64,000 bases of DNA from Brassicibacter mesophilus (GTDB taxonomy: Bacteria; Bacillota; Clostridia; Tissierellales; Proteiniboraceae). Positions within the stretch are counted from its first letter, which is position 1. Every line of letters starts with the position of its first letter. The notes below the pieces were generated by a model. The model did no database searches. It worked only from the letters and a program-made list of their open reading frames with translations, and had not been told where the DNA came from. Both the position numbers and the translations under genes were made by a program. Below, piece by piece: positions 1 through 8,370 of this stretch. The stretch lies in contig NZ_JBNPXI010000006.1 of the NCBI RefSeq assembly GCF_050433385.1, positions 1 to 64,000 on the forward strand. The letters are read 5' to 3'.

Positions 1-92
1 AGGTGATTTTTTTGTATAACTTCTGTCGCGCACCCGCATAGCGGGTGGTTTATTGTTTCGCACGCTTCGCGAGCTCAACAGGCTAAAGCCCA
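1..92. other. GC-rich intergenic hairpins
   Basis: There is no gene here. The stretch is much richer in G and C than its surroundings. A perfect 7-bp hairpin CACCCGC-ATA-GCGGGTG lies at 31-47, and a short GGCT-AA-AGCC hairpin at 81-90. A TCGC/GCGA pair may form around 58-72. It may be the end of an intergenic repeat or a regulatory leader from the neighbouring region to the left, which is not visible. Confidence 0.4.
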
Positions 93-96
93 TAAT

Positions 97-125
97 AAAA
101 AAATAAGGGCTATTAACCCTTATTT
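97..125 (-). terminator. Terminator of ftsEX-M23 operon
   Basis: A perfect 9-bp stem AAATAAGGG (101-109) / CCCTTATTT (117-125) lies just past the stop of the M23 gene. On the minus strand it is followed by a run of T (complement of 97-103). This is a standard rho-independent terminator for the leftward operon. Confidence 0.85.
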
Positions 126-130
126 AAAAT

Positions 131-1261
131 TTATTTTCCTTTCACCCAAGGTATTGGATCTACATACGAACCATTCTTTCTAACTTCAAAATGCAAGTGT
201 GGTCCCGTAGAGTTCCCAGTACTCCCAGCTTTAGCTATAGTTTGTCCTTTTTCTACTTTTTGACCCTCTTTAACTAATAATACAGAATTGTGTCCATACA
301 GAGTAGTGATTCCACCACCATGATCTATCCATATTGCATTTCCATATCCTCCAAGTCTGCCTGCAAAGTGTACAACACCGTCATTTGCAGCAACAATTGG
401 TGTTCCTGTAGGAGCAGGTATGTCTATACCAGTATGCATTTTCTTAGTATGGAATATTGGATGTATCCTCATACCAAAAGGAGAGCTTATCCTAGTACGT
501 CCAGGTACTGGCCATGCCATCTTCCCATTAACATATTCGCCAGTACTTTGACTTTTTCTAATCTTATCTATAAGACTATCAGCCAAAGCATTTAATTCAT
601 CTTCACGTTTTTCCAATTCTTTTGTATTTTTTTCTAATTCTTTCATTCTAGTTTCTTTAGCTCTTGAAGCTATTTCAAGTTCATTCTTTTTTGTCTCAAT
701 TTTCTTCTTTGTTGCAGTAACTGAGCTTTGTTGCACTTCTAATGATTTCTTTTTACTTTCTATTTCATCTCTTTGATTTCTCATATATTTTAATAGCTCG
801 ACATCATGATTAACAATAATTTTAACCATGTCCAGCCTTGTGAAAAAATCCCTAATATCTTCAGCGCCTAAAAGAACTTCCAAATAACCAACTGTACCAT
901 TCATGTACATTACTCTAAGTCTTGAGTTAAAGGTGTCATTTTTCTCACTGATGTTTTCTTCTGCTTCTATTAATTCATTTTTTGTTACTGATATCTGATT
1001 GTTTAAGCTAACAAGCTGATTTTGAACCTCCTCTAATTCAGTACCCGTCTTTGTTATTTGAGCATCAAGACTTTCAATCTCCTTAGCTATGCCCTTTGCT
1101 TGTTTCTTGTTTTGATTGATTTTATTACTTATCTGTTTCTTTTCTTGATTAGCCCTGTTATACTCTTGCTTCAGCTTATCTACATCTCCATCTGCATAAG
1201 CCACAACTGCATTAACTACTAAAATCAAAGCTAAAATCAAATAAAAGCTTTTTTTCTTCAA
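131..1261 (-). CDS. Secreted M23 peptidase with coiled coil (EnvC/PcsB-like)
   Basis: The gene encodes a 376-residue exported peptidoglycan hydrolase. A signal peptide (about residues 1-23, ending near AYA-DG) is followed by a long Lys/Glu-rich coiled coil (about 25-240) and a LytM/M23 domain (about 260-370). The zinc site is complete: H276 and D280 in HTGID, and H355-L-H357 in GPHLHFE. It begins with TTG, preceded by GGGGGAGG. It lies 18 bp downstream of ftsX in the same direction. In other bacteria FtsEX activates hydrolases of this architecture through their coiled coil at the division site, so it is probably the FtsEX-dependent hydrolase here. The family assignment is firm; the partnership is inferred from context. 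Confidence 0.92.
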   Translation of the reverse strand: MKKKSFYLILALILVVNAVVAYADGDVDKLKQEYNRANQEKKQISNKINQNKKQAKGIAKEIESLDAQITKTGTELEEVQNQLVSLNNQISVTKNELIEAEENISEKNDTFNSRLRVMYMNGTVGYLEVLLGAEDIRDFFTRLDMVKIIVNHDVELLKYMRNQRDEIESKKKSLEVQQSSVTATKKKIETKKNELEIASRAKETRMKELEKNTKELEKREDELNALADSLIDKIRKSQSTGEYVNGKMAWPVPGRTRISSPFGMRIHPIFHTKKMHTGIDIPAPTGTPIVAANDGVVHFAGRLGGYGNAIWIDHGGGITTLYGHNSVLLVKEGQKVEKGQTIAKAGSTGNSTGPHLHFEVRKNGSYVDPIPWVKGK

Positions 1262-1279
1262 ACATAACCTCCCCCTTTT

Positions 1280-2176
1280 CTAAACTCTAAGAAACTTTCG
1301 TAATGATACTATACTTCCAAGCATACCTATACCAACTCCAATAGCTATAAACATTATAGCTATGTCACCAAAAAGTAAGTGTGGAGGGACCATGTAAACT
1401 GTAAGAAATACGTACAGTCTTTCATTTACAGCCGTAAACAGGTATCGGTATCCATAATATACAATAACTATTGCTAAAAACGTCCCTACAAGACCTAATA
1501 CAATCCCCTCTACAATAAAAGGCCCTCTTATAAATCCATTAGTCGCACCTACATATTTCATAATACTTATTTCTCGTTTTCTGGCAGTGACTGTTATTTT
1601 TACAGTATTTGAGATAATAAATATCGAAATAAATACAAGAATAGCAATTACTAATAGTCCACCTATTCTAACAAAATGTGTTACTGCTATGAGCTTGTCC
1701 ACAATGTCCTTATAATATTTTATTCGTTCAATACCATCTAAATCTTTTAGCTGATTTACAACATTATCAGTACTTTCTATGGAGCTAAGCTGAATAATAT
1801 ATGAATTAGGAAGAGGATTTTCCTCTAAACCCTCTAGCAGATATCCCTGTTCTCCTAGGTTATCCTTCATAAGATTCATAGCTTGCTCTTTTGTCTGGAA
1901 TGTTACAGAGGCTACTCCATCATACCCACTTATTTTTTCACCAAGTTTTTCAATTTCATCTTGCTTCAAGCCCTTTTCTATATAAATCTGAATCTCATCA
2001 AACTGTTCTTTAGTTGTATTTGCAATGCTATTTATGTTTAAAATAAGTATGAGTATTATACCTAAAATCGTTAATGTAGCTCCGACAGATCCAACTGAAG
2101 CAAAACTCATGGTTCTATTTCTCCATACCCCAACGAAGCCTTGTTTCATCATGGTCTTGAATATTCTAAAATTCAT
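1280..2176 (-). CDS. ftsX: Cell division protein FtsX (ABC permease)
   Basis: This is the membrane subunit of the FtsEX complex, which couples ATP hydrolysis in the cytosol to cell-wall hydrolase activation outside. The protein has a short cytosolic N-terminus, a first membrane helix, an extracellular domain of about 100 residues, and three C-terminal helices. Motifs typical of Gram-positive FtsX are present: KQGFVGVWRNRTMSFASVGSV near the start and KREISIMKYVGAT in the cytosolic loop. I chose the ATG at 2176 because AGAAAGG sits 11 bp upstream; the ATG at 2182 is also possible. The start overlaps the end of ftsE by 11 bp, so translation is probably coupled. Confidence 0.95.
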   Translation of the reverse strand: MNFRIFKTMMKQGFVGVWRNRTMSFASVGSVGATLTILGIILILILNINSIANTTKEQFDEIQIYIEKGLKQDEIEKLGEKISGYDGVASVTFQTKEQAMNLMKDNLGEQGYLLEGLEENPLPNSYIIQLSSIESTDNVVNQLKDLDGIERIKYYKDIVDKLIAVTHFVRIGGLLVIAILVFISIFIISNTVKITVTARKREISIMKYVGATNGFIRGPFIVEGIVLGLVGTFLAIVIVYYGYRYLFTAVNERLYVFLTVYMVPPHLLFGDIAIMFIAIGVGIGMLGSIVSLRKFLRV

Positions 2177-2852
2177 AGCCATACACACCTTTCTCTTCAT
2201 CTCTTACTACTTTTCCACCTTCAAGTGCTATAACTCTTCTTTTCATAGCATTTACTATTTCTTTGGCGTGTGTAGCCATAACTACAGTTGTTCCTCTTCT
2301 ATTAATTTCTTTTATTAGTTTCATTATTTCCCATGCCGTATCAGGATCTAGATTTCCAGTAGGCTCGTCTGCTATAAGTACTGATGGATTGTTAACAATT
2401 GCCCTGGCAATTGCCACCCTTTGATGCTCTCCACCTGAAAGTTGATTTGGATAGTTGTCTGCTTTATTACTTAACCCAACCATGCTCAAAATCATAGGAA
2501 TCTGTCTTCTTATCTCTCTAGAAGATGAACCTATAATCTCCATTGCAAATGCAACATTCTCGTACACTGTCTTATTGGGAAGTAATCTAAAATCTTGAAA
2601 TACAACCCCCATATTTCTTCTTATATATGGAACCTTTCTATTTTTAACTTTAGTTATATCTGTGTTATTCAACATTATTTTTCCTGATGTAGGTTCAATT
2701 TCTTTTAGCAGTAACTTCATTAATGTAGATTTACCAGCACCACTTGAGCCTACAATAAACACAAAATCACCTTTATCAATGTTTATATTTATATTTGATA
2801 AAGCTTTAGAGCCATTATCGTAAATTTTACTCACATTAACATATTTAATCAT
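2166..2852 (-). CDS. ftsE: Cell division ATP-binding protein FtsE
   Basis: This is the ATPase of the FtsEX complex. Walker A (GSSGAGKST), the Q-loop (FQDFRLLP), the ABC signature (LSGGEHQR), Walker B (VLIADEPT) and the H-loop (MATHA) are all present in about 228 residues, the normal length. The ATG at 2852 is preceded by CAGGAG at a spacing of 8, which fits better than the in-frame GTG at 2861. It is the first gene of the ftsE-ftsX-M23 operon. Confidence 0.96.
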   Translation of the reverse strand: MIKYVNVSKIYDNGSKALSNININIDKGDFVFIVGSSGAGKSTLMKLLLKEIEPTSGKIMLNNTDITKVKNRKVPYIRRNMGVVFQDFRLLPNKTVYENVAFAMEIIGSSSREIRRQIPMILSMVGLSNKADNYPNQLSGGEHQRVAIARAIVNNPSVLIADEPTGNLDPDTAWEIMKLIKEINRRGTTVVMATHAKEIVNAMKRRVIALEGGKVVRDEEKGVYGYEF

Positions 2853-3256
2853 TTGCACCACTCCTGTCTAATGAGCCCTAATACAAAATCATTCGACATA
2901 TTTAATAAAAATCCTTTAATTTTTATAGTATTTTGCATAGGTATTTTTTACTATTTTTCATTTTTTCTTCATAAAATGATTCGTTATAACATATATTTTA
3001 TCGTTAAACTACCTTCAAACTCCACTGGTAAAATTAACCTATAGTGAAATTGTTAACATAAACTATCATTCTTTTATATTATAATACTTTTCATAACAAA
3101 AAAAAGCAGAAAATACTATTTTTATATTGTTTCTTCTACTTTTTTCTGCTAAATCCTTTTGTTTTTTTGATTTTATGTGAAATCTTTGTTTATACTTATT
3201 TTATAATGAATTTTTTAGTATAATAAGTAAATAAACTACGAAAAGGAGAGATTGGA
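2853..3256. other. Divergent intergenic region ftsE / fthC
   Basis: This 404-bp AT-rich gap must hold both promoters. An inverted repeat AGCAGAAAA (3105-3113) / TTTTCTGCT (3142-3150) encloses a 28-bp loop. For fthC, TATAAT-like boxes lie at 3202-3207 and 3219-3224, but I see no convincing -35 box. The fthC ribosome site AAAAGGAGAG is at the right edge. I see no gene. Confidence 0.4.
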
Positions 3257-3832
3257 ATGGATAAAAACTCTACAAGAAAAGAAATATTGCATAATAGAAA
3301 ATCGATGCAAAGTGACGAAGTAATTGCAAAAAGCGAACAGATTACTCAATACCTTTTTGAATCTGATTTTTATAAAAACTCAAATTGCATAATGGCTTAC
3401 ATAGATTTTAGAAATGAAGTAAAAACAGAAGAAATAATAAAAAGATCACTTAGCAATAATAAAGACATAATTATACCTATTAGTGTTGTTGAAACTAAAG
3501 AGTTGATTCTATCAAAGCTACTTGATTATGATAATGAACTCGAATCTGGAACCTATGGAATTCTAGAACCGAAAAAACAATTTGTCAGAAAATCCTCTCC
3601 ACATTCTATTGATTTAGTTTTAATACCTGGTGTTGCTTTCGATCCAAGAGGGTACCGAATTGGATATGGTGCTGGATATTATGATAGATTTTTAAATAAG
3701 ATTGATGATTCAGTACCTAAAATTGCTCTAGCTTTTAATCTTCAAATCGTACCCCATGTGGATGAAGGTATATATGATGTGCCTGTTGATTACATTATTA
3801 CTGAAGATGGAGTTATCAATTGTAAGAGATAA
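3257..3832 (+). CDS. fthC: 5-formyltetrahydrofolate cyclo-ligase
   Basis: The enzyme converts 5-formyl-THF to 5,10-methenyl-THF at the expense of ATP, returning a storage or inhibitory folate to the one-carbon pool. The 191-residue length is typical. The family signature PGVAFDPRGYRIGYGAGYYDRFL region, with its glycine-rich substrate loop, is intact, as is the N-terminal R-K-E-I-L basic helix that contributes to ATP binding. The ATG is preceded by AAAAGGAGAG. It is a single-gene unit convergent with the Lon-like gene. In other genomes the gene is often named ygfA or mthfs. Confidence 0.95.
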   Translation: MDKNSTRKEILHNRKSMQSDEVIAKSEQITQYLFESDFYKNSNCIMAYIDFRNEVKTEEIIKRSLSNNKDIIIPISVVETKELILSKLLDYDNELESGTYGILEPKKQFVRKSSPHSIDLVLIPGVAFDPRGYRIGYGAGYYDRFLNKIDDSVPKIALAFNLQIVPHVDEGIYDVPVDYIITEDGVINCKR

Positions 3833-3900
3833 CATTTATGAAAAATGAATGACTATAAGGACTTAATATAGAAAATTAATATGAAAAAATTAGAAAACCC

Positions 3901-3937
3901 GTAGTCTTGACGCGATGTCAAGCCTACAGGCTTTTTT
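3901..3937 (+). terminator. Terminator between fthC and the Lon-like gene
   Basis: An 11-base stem with one mismatch, GTAGTCTTGAC (3901-3911) / GTCAAGCCTAC (3917-3927), can form. An alternative hairpin AAGCC-TACA-GGCTT (3920-3933) leads straight into six T. The second form is the likely terminator for fthC. Confidence 0.7.
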
Positions 3938-6320
3938 AGTCATGCTGTTTATTTATTCTAGCATAGCTATCTAGCTTTTTCTGGACTAGATAACTTACTG
4001 TTCCTACTTCATACTTTCTCCTTTCATCTTTATTACCAAATGGAACTCCAGTTAGAATCTCAATACCTTCTTCAATTGTCTTTATAGCATATATCTTAAA
4101 AATACCTTCTTTAACTGCATCGATAACCTCATCACACAACATTAGGTTTTCTATATTCTGATAAGGAATAATTACTGCTTCATCTCCGTTAAATCCTTTC
4201 ATCTTACATACCTTAAAGTAACCTTCAATCTTCTCATTAACGCCGCCTATAGGCTGAATCTTTCCCTTTTGGTTTACTGATCCTGTAGTTGCAATTGCTT
4301 GATTAATAGATAGCTCTGATAAACTTGATAGCAAAGCATATAATTCTGTACTTGATGCACTATCTCCGTCAATGATACTATAAGATTGCTCAAAAGTAAT
4401 ACTTGCAGATAATGACATAGGGTTTTGATTTGCATATTTTTCACCAAGATACCCACCTAGAATTAATACCCCTTTGTCATGACTGCTTCCACTACGGTTC
4501 ACTTCTCTCTCAATATTAATGATTCCATCCTTTCCAGCAAATGTTGAAACTGTTATTTTATTTGGTCTACCGAAAGAATACTGTCCTGAATCCACAACTG
4601 CAAGACCATTTATCTCCCCAATCTTCCAACCTACGGTATCTATTATAATGGTTCCATTATTAATTAATTCCTGTAGCTTTTCTTCATACTTATTATTCCT
4701 GTAGTTTTTTTCATATATTGCTTTTTTAACATGTCGTTTTGTAACAATGTTTGAATTATCCTGTTCTGCCCAAGAATCTGCTTCATACATTATTTCAACA
4801 ATTTCATTAAACCTTGTTGTAAGTTTGTTCTGATCCTCTGCCAATCTTGAACTGTATTCTATTATCTTGGCAACTGCATCTTTACAAAATGACTTTAGTT
4901 TCTCTTTTTTGCATTGGTTTGCTATAAATGAAATTAGTTTCTCTACATTATCAATACTTCGAGTCATTTCTATATCAAAATCTGCCATAATTCTAAATAG
5001 TTTTTTAAAATCATCATCATAGACATATAAAAGTTGATAAGTGTAGTAATCTCCTATAACTATTATTTTTATATCTATAGGTATAGGTTGTGGCTTTATA
5101 GTTTCTGCGATTATACTTTCTTTACTAATGTTTTCTATTGTAGCTTCTTCTGCTATTAGTGCTCTCTTCAGTCCTTCCCAAGAATAGTAACTCGATAAAA
5201 TATCTTTTGCCTGTAAAATTAGATATCCTCCATTTGCTTCGTGCAATGCTCCTGGTCTTATTCTAGTATGATCAGTTTTAAGTGTCCCCATTTCATTTAC
5301 ATGTTCTATTTTTCCTAATAAATTATAGTATATTGGGTTTGTTTCTCTTATTACAGGAGCACCCTTTTTAGCGCTATTATCAATAAAAAGATTTATTTCA
5401 TACCTTTTAAAGAAATCCTCACTCTTTCTACCTTTATTTAACAGGGCGCTTATATTATCACTGTCTTCTTCTCCTATAAAATCATCAATATTCTTTATAA
5501 TGTCGTTTTCAAGCTCATCTAAATACATCTTAATATCATTATTATCTTTAAATTTCTCAACTATAGGACTAAGGTAGAAATCTACTAACTCAAATGCTAC
5601 TTCCTCATTCAACTGTTCCATTCTATTTCTCAGCTGTTCTTCAATATGCCTAATTTTTTTCACTATATCAAATGTCTTTGAACTTAATTCACTAGAGTTC
5701 TGTTTAAGTTTTATTACTTCTTCTTCAGACAATTCTTCTATTTCACTTTCTTTCATTGGTCTATCATCTATAATAGGTATACTAACCAAACCCTTGTCTG
5801 TTTGTTTAAATATAAAATTATATTCACTAGCCATAGTATTAAGTTCATCAATAACTTCCTCAATCTTTTTTTGAAAATAATGATATATAACATTCTTTTT
5901 ATCTTCATATTCTTTTGAATTAAATGTTTTTGGAATTTCAATTTTTAATTTAGAAATTATATTCTCAATATTTTTTTTAAATACTTTTCCCGTTCCAGAC
6001 TTAAGCCGAATAGCTATAGGATTTTCAGTCTTCTTGAAATTAAATACATAGCACCAATCATCAGGAGTATCCTTCTTATCCGATAATTCCTTTGCTAAAG
6101 AATATGCGTAGCTATTTCTTCCAGTGCCTGTTAGTCCAGAAACAAAGACATTATAACCTTTTTTCTTTATTGACAGACCAAATTTTAATGCCTTCATTCC
6201 TCGTTCTTGACCTATTATTTCTTTGCACGGCGATATCTCATCTGTAGTATTAAAGCTAAGCATAGATAAATCACATTCTTTTTTCAATTCATTAGGAGAT
6301 ACAATATAATTTGTTTTCAC
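3936..6320 (-). CDS. Lon-like ATP-dependent protease (AAA_32/Lon_C type)
   Basis: This is a large cytosolic Lon-family protease of the type without the N-terminal LAN domain, common in Clostridia. The protein has an AAA region with Walker A (GLTGTGRNS) near residue 60, a long helical insertion (about 140-310), a second AAA part (EEATIENISKES and on), and a C-terminal Lon S16 domain. The catalytic dyad is Ser about 654 in DGDSASS and Lys about 697 in GGVNEKIEG. The start is a GTG at 6318-6320, because GGAGGTG lies 5 bp upstream; an upstream in-frame ATG would put this ribosome site inside the gene. The substrate is unknown. It is transcribed alone. Confidence 0.92.
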   Translation of the reverse strand: MKTNYIVSPNELKKECDLSMLSFNTTDEISPCKEIIGQERGMKALKFGLSIKKKGYNVFVSGLTGTGRNSYAYSLAKELSDKKDTPDDWCYVFNFKKTENPIAIRLKSGTGKVFKKNIENIISKLKIEIPKTFNSKEYEDKKNVIYHYFQKKIEEVIDELNTMASEYNFIFKQTDKGLVSIPIIDDRPMKESEIEELSEEEVIKLKQNSSELSSKTFDIVKKIRHIEEQLRNRMEQLNEEVAFELVDFYLSPIVEKFKDNNDIKMYLDELENDIIKNIDDFIGEEDSDNISALLNKGRKSEDFFKRYEINLFIDNSAKKGAPVIRETNPIYYNLLGKIEHVNEMGTLKTDHTRIRPGALHEANGGYLILQAKDILSSYYSWEGLKRALIAEEATIENISKESIIAETIKPQPIPIDIKIIVIGDYYTYQLLYVYDDDFKKLFRIMADFDIEMTRSIDNVEKLISFIANQCKKEKLKSFCKDAVAKIIEYSSRLAEDQNKLTTRFNEIVEIMYEADSWAEQDNSNIVTKRHVKKAIYEKNYRNNKYEEKLQELINNGTIIIDTVGWKIGEINGLAVVDSGQYSFGRPNKITVSTFAGKDGIINIEREVNRSGSSHDKGVLILGGYLGEKYANQNPMSLSASITFEQSYSIIDGDSASSTELYALLSSLSELSINQAIATTGSVNQKGKIQPIGGVNEKIEGYFKVCKMKGFNGDEAVIIPYQNIENLMLCDEVIDAVKEGIFKIYAIKTIEEGIEILTGVPFGNKDERRKYEVGTVSYLVQKKLDSYARINKQHD

Positions 6321-6350
6321 TTCTTCACCTCCAGATAGCTGCATAATAAA

Positions 6351-6365
6351 TAATGATTGTCATTA
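6351..6365. promoter_or_regulatory. Palindrome upstream of the Lon-like gene
   Basis: TAATGA-TTG-TCATTA is a perfect 6-3-6 palindrome, 31 bp before the GTG start. It loosely resembles a Fur/PerR-type box but lacks the 7-1-7 pattern seen at 36896-36910. It is probably a protein-binding site; the regulator is unknown. Confidence 0.3.
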
Positions 6366-6462
6366 ATTTTATACCCTAATTAGCTTTTGATTACTAACTC
6401 ATTTTTAATGGTTATAATTATTGTATATTCTTTAGCACAAAAAAAATTTCCTAAGTATTAAT

Positions 6463-6518
6463 AAAAAACTGACTACATTACAATATTAATTTCCAAATTG
6501 TAATGTAGTCAGTTTTTT
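6463..6518. terminator. Strong bidirectional terminator
   Basis: A perfect 22-bp stem AAAAAACTGACTACATTACA... (6463-6484) pairs with 6497-6518, with a 12-base loop. Its ends give T runs on both strands. It lies 5 bp past the stop of the LysM gene and most likely ends that leftward transcript. Confidence 0.92.
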
Positions 6519-6523
6519 AAAAT

Positions 6524-7588
6524 CTATTTTATCAATCCAGCTGCTATCTTTACACATTTTTGATGCTGTTCATCAACTTCACCATCTTTGTGCCTTGTAC
6601 TATTCAGAAAGTGTATATCAAAGTGACCATCCATACCATTCCCTTTAATATAATCAAAATTGGTTCCAGCTCCATAACTACCACTTCTCCAAGTAGTATA
6701 GCTCCCACCAGCTGCTTTTTCATTTCCAGCATGTGGCATAGCAGTAGCACTTGCTGCTATTCTTCTTCCATTATACTCTATAATTACGGGTCTTCTTACC
6801 CAGCTAAAATCTCCTCCCCATATGCTTTTCATAATATTTGTATCATTTGCTGTTAATGTCTCAACATCTGCATGATTTGTTCCAACTGTTCTTTTTGCGT
6901 TGAAGGATTTTCCGGTATAAAAGTCTATTACTTTAAACTGAGCCTCACGTGGCAATACATACTGAGCTTCACTCCACCAATCTAGGTATTCACCATACTT
7001 TGCACCTGGTGTTTCTTTAACAGGCACATTATGAACTGGAATGAGCAGTTTATCACCAACATACAGCATTTTATTCTCACTAATATTATTTGATTTAGCT
7101 ATCTCGCTTACTTGAACACCAAATTTTAAACTTATTTTCCACAAGTCATCACCTGATTGAACAATGTACGTCTTATATGAGATACCTGGCTGACTTTGAT
7201 TATTATTTATTCCTTGTACTGCACTTGGGATTTTTATGGTCTGTCCCACATAAATAACCGAGTACTGATTCATTCCGTTTGTCTGCAATAGCTTGTCTAA
7301 GGATACTCCAAACTTTTGACTAATTATCCAAGGTGTATCTCCTGATTTAACAGTATAATAGAAAATATTGTCTGGAATAGTTATCTTATCTCCGATATTT
7401 AAACCGCTATTGTAATTAGCATTATTAGCTTTTAACACACTATCTAAGCTAACCCCATACTTTTGACTTAGCTTCCAGTATGTATCACCTGCTTGCACTT
7501 GATAAGTCCATGCAAATGCACTTGATGTACTCCCTATTAGTGTTATCGAAAGTGCTCCTATTAGTATTCTTTTCTTAATCTTTTGCAT
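6524..7588 (-). CDS. Exported protein with three LysM domains
   Basis: The gene encodes a 354-residue wall-binding exoprotein. A signal peptide (1-26, cleavage near AFA-WT) is followed by three LysM repeats, at about 28-72, 77-121 and 139-185, each with the Y-x-V-x-x-GDT/GDD start and the PxxL/IxIP end. A C-terminal domain of about 155 residues follows. It contains SIWGGDFSWVRRPVIIEY, a GHFDIHFLNS motif and DEQHQKCV. This domain recurs in clostridial LysM proteins but I know no function for it. It has no YkuD SHGC motif, no NlpC/P60 triad and no M23 site. The histidine/aspartate-rich stretch could bind metal. It is monocistronic, with an AGGAGG-like site before the ATG. Confidence 0.85.
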   Translation of the reverse strand: MQKIKKRILIGALSITLIGSTSSAFAWTYQVQAGDTYWKLSQKYGVSLDSVLKANNANYNSGLNIGDKITIPDNIFYYTVKSGDTPWIISQKFGVSLDKLLQTNGMNQYSVIYVGQTIKIPSAVQGINNNQSQPGISYKTYIVQSGDDLWKISLKFGVQVSEIAKSNNISENKMLYVGDKLLIPVHNVPVKETPGAKYGEYLDWWSEAQYVLPREAQFKVIDFYTGKSFNAKRTVGTNHADVETLTANDTNIMKSIWGGDFSWVRRPVIIEYNGRRIAASATAMPHAGNEKAAGGSYTTWRSGSYGAGTNFDYIKGNGMDGHFDIHFLNSTRHKDGEVDEQHQKCVKIAAGLIK

Positions 7589-7698
7589 ATTAAACCTCCC
7601 AAAATAATATATTCAATAATAGTTACAAAACAGTTACAATAATATTAAATTCTTCAATTATTTTTGTAATCCTTTAAGTAAATATTGGGCAAAAAACC

Positions 7699-7728
7699 AA
7701 AATCACCAGATATTGAACTGGTGATTTT
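7699..7728 (-). terminator. Hairpin at the end of the PrcB-like gene
   Basis: A perfect 11-bp stem AAAATCACCAG (7699-7709) / CTGGTGATTTT (7718-7728) overlaps the stop codon. A discontinuous T run follows on the minus strand, so it probably terminates the gene ending at 7727. Confidence 0.8.
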
Positions 7729-8164
7729 ATTCTTTATACTCTACTTCTAGTTTAATTTTATCTGGCAAATTATCTAAATCTGCTTTAGCAATTACCATTG
7801 GATAAGTAATAACTTGAGCTACCATCTGGTCAGGTTTCGGGTCAGAATATTCTGCATGAGCTATAAGGTCAAAACTATCATCTTTTTTTACTTTTACTAG
7901 TTTATCTAATGTAACTGAATATCCAGCAGTTTTTTTCTCTCCTCTTGTAACTATAATATACACCTCATTATCAAGCTTGCAAGCTAAAGCTCTTTCTTCA
8001 GCCAAGTATCTAGGAATAAGATCTTGTACTTTTTGTGGTACTTCATTTGCTTCAAGAATTCTAAACTTCACTTCTTTATCACCTTCGCTTTTGAATATTC
8101 TAGGAATGAAAATTATTGCTAAGATCACTACCACGACTATCCCAAGTATCCATATCTTTTTCAC
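7727..8164 (-). CDS. Membrane-anchored PrcB_C-like protein
   Basis: The gene encodes a 145-residue protein with one N-terminal membrane helix (about 4-22) and an extracytoplasmic domain. The region from ITRGEKKTAGYSVTLDKLV to the C-terminus, including the PKPDQMVAQVITYP segment, follows the pattern of PrcB C-terminal domains. PrcB helps stabilise a dentilisin-type protease complex in Treponema; in Firmicutes this domain occurs in small stand-alone proteins of unknown role. The start is GTG, with AAAGGAGG upstream. It has its own terminators on both sides. The domain call is by pattern only. Confidence 0.65.
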   Translation of the reverse strand: MKKIWILGIVVVVILAIIFIPRIFKSEGDKEVKFRILEANEVPQKVQDLIPRYLAEERALACKLDNEVYIIVTRGEKKTAGYSVTLDKLVKVKKDDSFDLIAHAEYSDPKPDQMVAQVITYPMVIAKADLDNLPDKIKLEVEYKE

Positions 8165-8314
8165 CTAATACCTCCTTTATACTAAAATATCTTACTGATA
8201 TACTTCTTTTAATACATAATATTCTAGTATTAACACAATTATGAATAATACCTAAAACTCTAGTATCTCTAATTATTCATATTCAAGTTCTGTATTTCAT
8301 TTTCAAAAAAATAA

Positions 8315-8339
8315 AAAGGTGACTATTTAAGCCACCTTT
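8315..8339 (-). terminator. Terminator of the transketolase/cell-wall operon
   Basis: A stem AAAGGTG (8315-8321) / CACCTTT (8333-8339) is followed on the minus strand by a T-rich run (complement of 8301-8314). It lies about 30 bp past the transketolase stop. Confidence 0.8.
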
Positions 8340-8370
8340 CTAGAAATCTCTATCAATTTTTTTATACTAA

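Noticed and set aside
3105..3150. Inverted repeat AGCAGAAAA/TTTTCTGCT as a terminator
   Set aside because: No transcript is expected to end here, since both genes read away from it. The 28-base loop makes a protein-binding site or chance repeat as likely.
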